From: Globobulimina sp.
Lineage: Eukaryota; Foraminifera; Rotaliida
Direction: 5' to 3'
Length of the DNA stretch: 5,633 nucleotides
NCBI GenBank assembly: GCA_003354225.1
Contig: PIVH01000484.1
Span: forward strand, 1 to 5,633
The position numbers and the translations under genes are program-made. Under the pieces are notes generated by a model, which was not told the DNA's origin, did not search any database, and saw nothing but the letters and a program-made list of their open reading frames with translations. Numbering within the stretch: the first letter of the stretch is position 1; each line of letters starts with the position of its first letter. This document shows positions 1-4,207 of the stretch, piece after piece.

Positions 1-63
1 GACTTTTGAGAAATCATTACCATCTGGTAATCCGTTTGTTTCAGTATCAAAAATTGCGAACAT
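1..63 (-). CDS. DnaQ/RNase T-like 3'-5' exonuclease, N-terminal fragment (runs off left edge)
   Basis: The minus strand reads from an ATG at 63 through 21 open codons to the window edge. The start of the product is MFAIFDTETNGLP. The FDTETNGLP segment matches the ExoI motif of DEDD-family 3'-5' exonucleases (DnaQ, RNase T and relatives), in which the Asp and Glu bind catalytic metal ions. The family removes nucleotides from DNA or RNA 3' ends; whether this one proofreads, repairs DNA or trims RNA cannot be told from 21 residues. The ATG is the natural start because the motif normally sits at the very N-terminus. An AAAATTGA box about 110 nt upstream may drive it early. The other Exo motifs lie outside the window. 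Confidence 0.72.
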   Translation of the reverse strand, partial: MFAIFDTETNGLPDGNDFSKV

Positions 64-172
64 TTTATATTAAAAGTTAAGAATATAAAAAGGTTTTTGT
101 TATTTTAAAAGAGTTTTATTTTAGAGTTTGTTGATAAAAATGGATAATTATGAGTTGTAGATATATTACGAA

Positions 173-180
173 TCAATTTT
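173..180 (-). promoter_or_regulatory. Possible early promoter box AAAATTGA
   Basis: The minus strand reads AAAATTGA, identical to the mimivirus early promoter element, about 110 nt upstream of the exonuclease ATG. That is at the far end of the usual distance. In AT-rich DNA an 8-mer can occur by chance. The same bases lie in a small AATCAA/TTGATT stem (171-190) just behind the stop of the 110-aa gene, so they may also be part of that gene's 3' end. Confidence 0.4.
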
Positions 181-199
181 AATTTTGATTAATTATTTT

Positions 200-532
200 T
201 CAACGCCAATTAAGTGCTTTACATACATAAAGAGGTGTTTTTGGAACAAGTACTCCATTAGTAAAATATATAATTTTTAGTATTTTATCATTATGTAAAC
301 CAGTTGCAATCTCAGGCGTTGTATTTAAAATAAAATTTTGGTTTGGGATTCTGCCAGTTATCATTTGGCCTGGATTTTTGTTACTTATAATTTCAATATT
401 TATTTGCCCAGTAATAGCAAATTTATTATCAAGGAAAGCATCGGATATTTTCCATGCAAGAGTGCAATGATGGTCACATGTATTTTGTAAATCATCGTGA
501 TTTGAAACAATTCGTAATGTTGGTGTTGTCAT
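200..532 (-). CDS. Small hypothetical protein, 110 aa, distant paralogue of the neighbouring 152-aa protein
   Basis: I do not recognise this family. The ORF is complete (ATG at 532, TGA at 200) and has mixed, non-repetitive amino-acid composition, unlike random translation of AT-rich DNA. There is no signal peptide or membrane segment. A CDHHC run at residues 19-23 could bind metal, but no second ligand pair is visible. Landmarks are TLRI (5-8), WKI (27-29), IEII (46-49) and a hydrophobic strand-like ILKIIYFTNGVLVP (84-97). The same landmarks occur in the same order and near-equal spacing in the 152-aa product encoded next to it (TLRV 51-54, WKI 72-74, IEVV 90-93), which suggests an old tandem duplication. 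A late-type promoter element lies 6 nt upstream of the ATG, supporting this start. Confidence 0.72.
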   Translation of the reverse strand: MTTPTLRIVSNHDDLQNTCDHHCTLAWKISDAFLDNKFAITGQINIEIISNKNPGQMITGRIPNQNFILNTTPEIATGLHNDKILKIIYFTNGVLVPKTPLYVCKALNWR

Positions 533-538
533 TTGTTA

Positions 539-557
539 TATATATTAACCAAATATT
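539..557 (-). promoter_or_regulatory. Late-type AT-rich promoter of the 110-aa gene
   Basis: On the minus strand this reads AATATTTGGTTAATATATA, ending 6 nt before the ATG. It matches the element before the DUF2828 gene (AATATTTGCTAATAATATA) at 15 of 19 positions and resembles the elements before the three right-hand genes. Its position and recurrence support a promoter; no expression evidence is available. Confidence 0.5.
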
Positions 558-616
558 TTGTTTTTGTGAATTATGATAAACAAATTAATATTAATCATTG
601 GTTATATCTATATTAC

Positions 617-641
617 GATTTAACATAGATTTAACATAGAT
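617..641. repeat. Short tandem repeat, 11-nt unit, 2.3 copies
   Basis: The unit GATTTAACATA occurs twice in a row (617-627, 628-638), followed by GAT. It lies in the 219-nt spacer between the two small minus-strand genes. That spacer otherwise holds a promoter, a hairpin at 640-663, two GGATAT words near 674-690 and A-rich DNA. No function is evident. Confidence 0.7.
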
Positions 642-663
642 AAGAAGATTTTGATTTTCTTAT
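640..663 (-). terminator. Possible 3'-end hairpin of the 152-aa gene
   Basis: ATAAGAAGAT pairs with ATTTTCTTAT (640-649 with 654-663), a 10-bp stem including one G-U pair when read on the plus strand, with loop TTTG. It lies about 90 nt beyond the stop of the minus-strand gene ending at 752. Mimivirus-like transcripts end at hairpins, but this one is short and imperfect. Confidence 0.35.
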
Positions 664-751
664 TTATAGTGTTTGGATATAAATGGATATTATCGTAAAA
701 TATGAATAGAATATTTAAAAAAAAACTTAAAAAAAATTAAAAATAGACTTA

Positions 752-1210
752 TTATGTTGAGTGATAAGAAATTGGACCTGGACCAGGAATTCTTGGACCA
801 ATAGTACAAGTTGAAATACTATTAACATATTCAAACCAAACGACTTTTCTCTTTTTTAATCTAGTTACAACTTGTGGAACTTGTTGAATACAGATTATTT
901 GTGATCTTACCATATGTGTTCCCTCTTGATTTACAACTTCAATATAAGCAGGACCATTATTTATCATTTGTTGTAATCGTGAGCTATTTATTTTCCAATT
1001 GCCTGTTCGTTGATGAACACGAGTTCGTTCTAAACTATCAACTGTTCTTACACGTAATGTATTTATAGGTGTTGGTGTTGGTTCTGATAATTCCTCTTTA
1101 ATTTCAAGAACTTCAACATTTTCTTTTTTTTCTTCTTTTTGTTCAGTATAGAATTGAGTAAGTATTGAACCATCAGGGCTTTCGTATATTGATTTTACTG
1201 CTTGTGTCAT
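752..1210 (-). CDS. Hypothetical protein, 152 aa, with acidic linker; distant paralogue of the 110-aa protein
   Basis: I do not recognise this family. The frame stays open to an ATG at 1324, but I chose the ATG at 1210. The extra 38 residues are an Ile/Lys/Tyr-rich translation typical of AT-rich spacer, and a late-type promoter element lies just upstream of 1210. The product has an N-terminal segment (1-20), a Glu/Lys-rich linker (23-42) with a Pro-Thr run (44-48), and a C-terminal domain from residue 51. This domain shares TLR[IV], WKI and IE[IV][IV] landmarks with the 110-aa neighbour. The C-terminus is Pro/Gly-rich (GPRIPGPGP, 138-146). No membrane segment is visible. Its gene diverges from the DUF2828 gene across a 240-bp spacer. 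Confidence 0.72.
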   Translation of the reverse strand: MTQAVKSIYESPDGSILTQFYTEQKEEKKENVEVLEIKEELSEPTPTPINTLRVRTVDSLERTRVHQRTGNWKINSSRLQQMINNGPAYIEVVNQEGTHMVRSQIICIQQVPQVVTRLKKRKVVWFEYVNSISTCTIGPRIPGPGPISYHST

Positions 1211-1217
1211 TTTCTTG

Positions 1218-1238
1218 TATATATTAGTATAATATATT
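1218..1238 (-). promoter_or_regulatory. Late-type AT-rich promoter of the 152-aa gene
   Basis: The minus strand reads AATATATTATAC followed by TAATATATA, ending 7 nt before the chosen ATG. It resembles the elements upstream of the other genes here, with two A/T blocks around a short C-containing centre. It is the weakest match of the set but supports the 1210 start over the one at 1324. Confidence 0.4.
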
Positions 1239-1279
1239 ATTTTTAAGTGAATTTTAATTCTCTTTTGGATATTTTTTAT

Positions 1280-1299
1280 ATATCGTATGGATACGATAT
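1280..1299. repeat. Perfect palindrome in the divergent spacer
   Basis: ATATCGTAT-GG-ATACGATAT is a perfect 9-bp inverted repeat around two bases. It sits about midway between the divergent 152-aa and DUF2828 genes. It could be a dimeric protein binding site or a DNA/RNA hairpin in a 5' leader. Confidence 0.7.
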
Positions 1300-1360
1300 T
1301 GGATATTATCCATATTTTATCCACATAATAACTTTATAATATCCAATAATATCCAATAAT
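1297..1360. repeat. 13-bp inverted repeat plus 10-nt tandem repeat in the divergent spacer
   Basis: TATTGGATATTAT (1297-1309) is the exact inverse complement of ATAATATCCAATA (1336-1348), 26 nt apart. The right arm is then repeated in tandem (ATATCCAATA at 10-nt period, to 1360). GGATATTATCC (1301-1311) is itself a palindrome, and GGATAT words recur at 674, 683 and 1267. The rest of the 1211-1450 spacer holds the two divergent promoters and otherwise plain AT-rich DNA. Confidence 0.7.
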
Positions 1361-1423
1361 TTCACATGTGTTTGTTAATTATAGGAAAAATCATTTTTTT
1401 TCGTTTAATTACCGTAAAAATAA

Positions 1424-1442
1424 AATATTTGCTAATAATATA
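1424..1442 (+). promoter_or_regulatory. Late-type AT-rich promoter of the DUF2828 gene
   Basis: AATATTTGCTAATAATATA ends 8 nt before the ATG at 1451. It matches the identical 19-mers before the three right-hand genes (AATATTTACATATAATATA) at 16 of 19 positions. The shared core AATATTT[AG], a short centre and ATA-rich block suggest a common promoter class. Confidence 0.55.
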
Positions 1443-1450
1443 GATTTAAT

Positions 1451-2923
1451 ATGTCTAATTTTTTAATAAATGAACTTTCTAATTTAACAACAACCGAAAA
1501 TAATGCCGTTTCATTTTTATCTACAAAACACCCTCTCGTTGATGCTTACTTCAAATTTGTAAGAGGTATTAACGATAATACAATCATAACTTACTTGGAA
1601 AAATGTTGGGAATATTCACCATTAATGACAATAAAATTAATATTTCAAACAAGGGATATACGAAAAGGAAAAGGTGAAAGATATATTTTTCGTTATGCTA
1701 TGCAATGGTTGGCAATGATTCATCCGACTTATTATGAAAAAACATTCCCTTTAATAATGGAATATGGGCGAGCTGATGATATTATCATTAGTTCTTATAA
1801 TACACCTTTAAAAAATGTTACATTAACTTATATATGGGAACAATTACAAAATGATTTAATTAATATGAAGGAAGGCAAACCAATCAGTTTTATGGCTAAA
1901 TGGTTTCCAAGTGAAAAATCACATCCTTGTTATAATGACTTATGTAAAGTTGCTGACATAAATAAAGCAACAATGCGAAAAACATACATGACACCATTAC
2001 GAAGCTATTTAAATATCGTTGAAACAATATTAAGTTCAAAGGATTATGATAAATTAAATGAAGATTATTTATCAAAAATACCTTCTCAGGCAATGAGAAA
2101 ATTAAAAAAAGCATTACAAAAACACAGCCCTTATTGGTTAAGTTATATTAATAAATTACAAACTGGTGAAGCAAAGGTAAATGCTAAAACTTGTAATCCT
2201 AATGAATTAGTTCATGATTCAATGGAAGAAAATAATGAAATAACTGAAAAACAATGGCAAGCAAAAATTGATGAATTAAGAAAATTAGGATCATTAGGCA
2301 ATACATTAGTAGTATGTGATACTTCTGGTAGTATGTCGGGAATACCAATGGAAGTTTCAATAGCATTAGGCATACTAATTTCAAGATTAGTTAATGAGTC
2401 ATGGAGAGATTTTGTAATAACATTTCAAAGTGACCCACATTTTGTAAAAATACCAAATTGTGAAGAAGTTGGATTACATAAAACAATAAATTTTTTATTA
2501 GATCAAGGACTATTTCCATGGGGTATGAAAACAAATGTCATAAAAGTATTTAAACGAATATTAAAACGGGCACGAAGATTAAATATGATACAAGAAGAAA
2601 TGCCTGAACGAATTATTGTAATAAGTGATATGCAATTTGGTGAAGCAACCACTCATAATACTACCACTAATTTTGAGGAGATTAAAGAAATGTATAAATC
2701 ATGTGGTTATGTGATGCCACAAATGGTTTTTTGGAATGTCCGTGCGAATACTGATGATTTCCCATTAACTTCCGATGAAAATGGTGTAATGATGGTATCT
2801 GGGTTTTCACCTTATGTATTAAAAAATATCATAGAAGCAAATGATATTAATCCATTACAATTTGTATTAGATTTATTAAATAATGAAAGATATGATATTG
2901 TAGAAAAAAGATATGATAAATAA
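1451..2923 (+). CDS. DUF2828 / von Willebrand A domain protein, Ro60-like architecture, 490 aa
   Basis: The N-terminal half is predicted to be mostly helical and carries motifs I associate with DUF2828 proteins of giant viruses, plants and fungi: RDIRKGKGER (68-77) and EYGRADD (104-110). The C-terminal half is a vWA fold. LVVCDTSGSMSG holds the metal-site (MIDAS) residues D290, S292 and S294; T361 in GMKTN is the likely second-loop ligand and D393 in VISDMQF the third. All MIDAS positions are therefore present and the domain should bind Mg2+. A helical repeat domain followed by a vWA domain is also the layout of Ro60/TROVE proteins, which bind Y RNAs and misfolded RNA; I infer a similar RNP role but sequence homology is not shown here. 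The length is complete for this layout. A promoter element precedes the ATG, and an unusual structured noncoding stretch begins 18 nt after the stop. No signal peptide or membrane helix is visible, so it probably acts in the cytoplasm or in virions. Confidence 0.9.
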   Translation: MSNFLINELSNLTTTENNAVSFLSTKHPLVDAYFKFVRGINDNTIITYLEKCWEYSPLMTIKLIFQTRDIRKGKGERYIFRYAMQWLAMIHPTYYEKTFPLIMEYGRADDIIISSYNTPLKNVTLTYIWEQLQNDLINMKEGKPISFMAKWFPSEKSHPCYNDLCKVADINKATMRKTYMTPLRSYLNIVETILSSKDYDKLNEDYLSKIPSQAMRKLKKALQKHSPYWLSYINKLQTGEAKVNAKTCNPNELVHDSMEENNEITEKQWQAKIDELRKLGSLGNTLVVCDTSGSMSGIPMEVSIALGILISRLVNESWRDFVITFQSDPHFVKIPNCEEVGLHKTINFLLDQGLFPWGMKTNVIKVFKRILKRARRLNMIQEEMPERIIVISDMQFGEATTHNTTTNFEEIKEMYKSCGYVMPQMVFWNVRANTDDFPLTSDENGVMMVSGFSPYVLKNIIEANDINPLQFVLDLLNNERYDIVEKRYDK

Positions 2924-2966
2924 TAATATTTTTAAAATATGTGTATCTTGTTAATAATCAAGATTG

Positions 2967-2993
2967 TCTCTTGTCAAAGAGATATACAGCAAA
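2967..2993 (+). repeat. 27-nt hairpin repeat, copy 1
   Basis: TCTCTT-GTCA-AAGAGA (16 nt, 6-bp stem, 4-nt loop), then TATA, then CAGCAAA. It is preceded by CAAGATTG, which is nearly shared with copy 2 (CAAGATG). GTGT/ATAC pairing places it in a possible three-way junction with the 2945-2964 hairpin. Confidence 0.85.
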
Positions 2994-3160
2994 ACACACT
3001 TAGTCTGGGTGAAATCCCTTGTTAGAGTTGATATGTTAAAGTACCAGTTATTTAATTAACAAAACTTAAAACTAAAAGGATAACAAACACCATTAATGAA
3101 ACTACCGAAAAAGTTAATCTATTAGGTAGTGAATTTAGTGAAAGTAATTTATCCAAGATG

Positions 3161-3187
3161 TCTCTTGTCAAAGAGACACGCAGCAAA
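3161..3187 (+). repeat. 27-nt hairpin repeat, copy 2
   Basis: The same 16-nt hairpin, then CACG, then CAGCAAA, starting 194 nt after copy 1. It follows the GGATAA/TTATCC helix and the word CAAGATG that also precedes copy 1. Confidence 0.85.
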
Positions 3188-3272
3188 CAAAATAGAGCAG
3201 TCGTAATTGACTAATTAAGGTGTCGTAACTCCTAACTGATTATTCCCAACAGAATATCTAACAAATTACACT

Positions 3273-3299
3273 TCTCTTGTCAAAGAGACACACAGCAAA
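3273..3299 (+). repeat. 27-nt hairpin repeat, copy 3
   Basis: The same 16-nt hairpin, then CACA, then CAGCAAA, starting 112 nt after copy 2. Its 3' flank AAACAC (3299-3304) can pair with GTGTTT (3415-3420), enclosing the two long hairpins that follow. Confidence 0.85.
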
Positions 3300-3312
3300 A
3301 ACACTACTAGGA

Positions 3313-3352
3313 TGAAGATAATATTTAATAAGAAATTAAATATTTTTCTTCA
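3313..3352 (+). other. Long imperfect hairpin within the candidate ncRNA
   Basis: TGAAGA (3313-3318) pairs with TCTTCA (3347-3352). After a one-by-two-base internal loop, AATATTTAAT (3320-3329) pairs with ATTAAATATT (3335-3344) over loop AAGAA, giving 16 bp in all. It could be a processing or 3'-end hairpin, or a structural arm of the RNA. Confidence 0.6.
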
Positions 3353-3362
3353 ACTTTTTCGT

Positions 3363-3404
3363 CACCTTAATTATTTATTAAATTAAAATAGGTGGTTATC
3401 CCAC
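3363..3404 (+). other. Bulged hairpin with overlapping alternative hairpin
   Basis: CACCT (3363-3367) pairs with AGGTG (3390-3394), and inside it TAATT pairs with AATTA with a 4-nt bulge. GTGG (3392-3395) can instead pair with CCAC (3401-3404) over TTATC. The two share bases, so only one can form at a time, which would permit a structural switch. Confidence 0.45.
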
Positions 3405-3517
3405 GAAAGAGAATGTGTTTAAAAAATTTTTGTTGAAAGTGAAATGAACAACTATAAGGGATAAACTCCGGTTAAGTTGAACATTTGACGTTCATTTTGA
3501 GTAAAGTTCTAAATGAA

Positions 3518-3541
3518 GCTGGACCAGCAACAGATTTTTTT
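3518..3541 (+). terminator. GC-rich mini-hairpin followed by T7
   Basis: GCTGG-A-CCAGC is a perfect inverted repeat (GCTG/CAGC with a 3-nt loop as RNA), then AACAGA, then seven Ts. CAGCAA recurs here as after each 27-nt repeat. It resembles an intrinsic or Pol III-like terminator and is a plausible 3' end for the candidate RNA. Confidence 0.4.
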
Positions 3542-3550
3542 ATAAACTCT

Positions 3551-3603
3551 TAAATAATAATCTGATTATTATTTATTTTTTTAAATATTATTTAAAAAAA
3601 TAA
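3551..3603 (+). terminator. Two back-to-back AT hairpins (mRNA 3'-end type)
   Basis: TAAATAATAATC (3551-3562) and GATTATTATTTA (3564-3575) form a perfect 12-bp palindrome around one T. It overlaps a second hairpin, 13-bp arms 3573-3585 and 3591-3603 around TATTA. Mimivirus-like transcripts are cleaved and polyadenylated at such hairpins. These are the first strong ones after the DUF2828 stop, so a transcript from that gene may run through the whole structured region. Confidence 0.55.
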
Positions 3604-3649
3604 TTATTTGATAATATCATTTTAAATAAAAATATTTACATATAATATA
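3573..3649 (+). repeat. Hairpin-plus-promoter cassette, copy A
   Basis: This segment recurs at 4128-4207 with about three substitutions and three single-base indels over about 79 positions. It contains a 13-bp AT hairpin, a TTGATAATATC stretch and the 19-nt promoter element, and ends exactly at the start codon. Confidence 0.85.
3631..3649 (+). promoter_or_regulatory. Late-type promoter of the first Cys/His gene
   Basis: AATATTTACATATAATATA abuts the ATG at 3650 directly. The identical 19-mer precedes the genes at 4208 and 4837. Any 5' leader must be very short if transcription starts within or after it. Confidence 0.6.
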
Positions 3650-4123
3650 ATGGATACTTGTGGGATTAATGTAGGGACAGATGTAGAGAATATAATTTAT
3701 ATTTATTTATATGAAATGTTAGATTGTGGAAAAAAACTTCATTATCCAGATGAAAAATGTTTAGCAATTTTAAAAAGTGGTAACAAAAAAGGAGCAAATT
3801 GTAATAGAATAAATTGTAAATATCACATGAATTACAAACGAAAACTAAAAAAATTATTAATATTAAAAGGAGTTTTTAAGACAGGATTTAAATCACCGAT
3901 ATCTTCTCTATTTGAATTTAAATCAACGTGGTGTATGAAATTGGTTTGTAAATATCACTCAAAGAAAAAAGGTAGAGGACGACCAAGAAAACATAACAGA
4001 GAAGAACCATGGATATTAAAAAAAAGAGGACGAAAAAAGAAAAGTGAAAAATTAATATGTAATTTAAATGAATTAAAACGAAACCAAATACGAAACCAAA
4101 TACGAAACCAAATACGAAACTAA
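3650..4123 (+). CDS. Small Cys/His (zinc-ribbon-like) protein with AT-hook, 157 aa
   Basis: The first 65 residues are almost the same as in the 169-aa product encoded at 4837. C37, the GNKKG turn (44-48), C51, C56 and H59 form a C-x13-C-x4-C-x2-H set. This resembles the short Cys/His motifs with a G-x-x-KG turn found in many giant-virus proteins, and probably binds zinc. A second half-set C95-x4-C100-KYH103 follows. GRGRPRK (108-114) is a canonical AT-hook core, which binds the minor groove of AT-rich DNA, and a second basic block KKRGRKKKSEK lies at 124-134. The C-terminus ends in RNQI repeats coded by a 12-nt tandem repeat. Role inferred: binding of viral or host AT-rich DNA, perhaps in the nucleus or virus factory. 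The AT-hook segment is absent from the paralogue. Confidence 0.85.
   Translation: MDTCGINVGTDVENIIYIYLYEMLDCGKKLHYPDEKCLAILKSGNKKGANCNRINCKYHMNYKRKLKKLLILKGVFKTGFKSPISSLFEFKSTWCMKLVCKYHSKKKGRGRPRKHNREEPWILKKRGRKKKSEKLICNLNELKRNQIRNQIRNQIRN
4079..4120 (+). repeat. In-frame 12-nt tandem repeat, 3.5 copies
   Basis: CGAAACCAAATA repeats at 4079, 4091 and 4103, with a half copy at 4115 running into the stop codon. It encodes RNQI units at the C-terminus. The copies are identical, so the expansion is recent. The paralogue has a longer, different tail at this point. Confidence 0.9.
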
Positions 4124-4127
4124 CATG

Positions 4128-4159
4128 TTATTTTTTTTAAATATTATTTAAAAAAATAA
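4128..4159 (+). terminator. AT hairpin behind the first Cys/His gene
   Basis: TTTTTTTAAA (4132-4141) pairs with TTTAAAAAAA (4147-4156) over TATTA. Three further pairs (TTA with TAA) follow after a bulged T. It starts 5 nt after the stop codon and is a copy of the 3573-3603 hairpin, so it probably marks the mRNA 3' end. Confidence 0.5.
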
Positions 4160-4187
4160 ATTACTTGATAATATCGTTTAAAATAAA

Positions 4188-4206
4188 AATATTTACATAT
4201 AATATA
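4188..4206 (+). promoter_or_regulatory. Late-type promoter of the SAP-domain gene
   Basis: AATATTTACATATAATATA, identical to the element before the genes at 3650 and 4837, with one extra A before the ATG. Confidence 0.6.
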
Positions 4207-4207
4207 A

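Larger units (their letters stand above)
2941..3541 (+). ncRNA. Candidate structured noncoding RNA (or long structured 3' UTR) behind the DUF2828 gene
   Basis: About 600 nt hold no ORF of note and are richer in G+C (roughly one third in the part I counted) than the other spacers. Potential stems in plus orientation: ATCTTG/CAAGAT (2945-2964); three identical TCTCTT-GTCA-AAGAGA hairpins; GGG/CCC around TGAAAT (3007-3018); GGATAA/TTATCC (3078-3083 with 3149-3154), enclosing ACTACC/GGTAGT (3101-3106 with 3125-3130); AGTC/GACT (3199-3212); GAT-t-ATTC/GAATATC (3238-3258); 3313-3352; 3363-3394; TGAAC/GTTCA (3478-3494); and GCTGG/CCAGC (3518-3528) before T7. GTGT (2941-2944) can pair with ATAC (2984-2987), closing a three-way junction over the first two hairpins. 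A promoter-like AATATTTTTAAAATATG (2925-2941) could start it; alternatively it is the tail of the DUF2828 mRNA. It matches no RNA family I know. The transcribed strand is inferred. Confidence 0.5.
4128..4207 (+). repeat. Hairpin-plus-promoter cassette, copy B
   Basis: Near-identical to 3573-3649, but placed before a gene unrelated to the one behind copy A. A third, shorter remnant (TAAATAAAA plus promoter) precedes the gene at 4837 without the hairpin. Confidence 0.85.

Noticed and set aside
874-1068. Plus-strand 64-aa ORF
   Set aside because: It lies entirely antisense to the 152-aa gene, and its Phe/Leu/Tyr-rich product looks like a shadow of that frame. No promoter element precedes it.
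1211-1324. N-terminal extension of the 152-aa gene to an ATG at 1324
   Set aside because: The added 38 residues read like translated AT-rich spacer, overlap the inverted-repeat block and would place the promoter-like element inside the gene.
2264-2271. Second AAAATTGA early-promoter box
   Set aside because: It lies within the DUF2828 coding region with no gene start at a suitable distance.
1896-2384. Two minus-strand ORFs (72 and 61 aa) at 1896-2114 and 2199-2384
   Set aside because: Both are antisense to the well-supported DUF2828 gene and have compositions typical of reverse frames.
2755-2790. Hammerhead-like CTGATGA with a later GAAAA
   Set aside because: It is inside the DUF2828 coding sequence, and no stem II can form between the two words.
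3007-3018. tRNA or YrlA-like T-arm at GGGTGAAATCCC
   Set aside because: The loop lacks the TTCRA consensus, the stem is only 3 bp, and no acceptor, D or anticodon arm can be placed around it on either strand.
2967-3299. CRISPR array
   Set aside because: Only three copies, with unequal intervals (167 and 85 nt between repeats), structured rather than spacer-like DNA between them, and no cas genes.
2941-3541. Group I or group II self-splicing intron
   Set aside because: I could not place a convincing P7/P3 core or a domain V. AAGGGATAAACTCC at 3456-3469 faintly resembles an S element but has no matching partner strand. The region is also not within a recognised gene.
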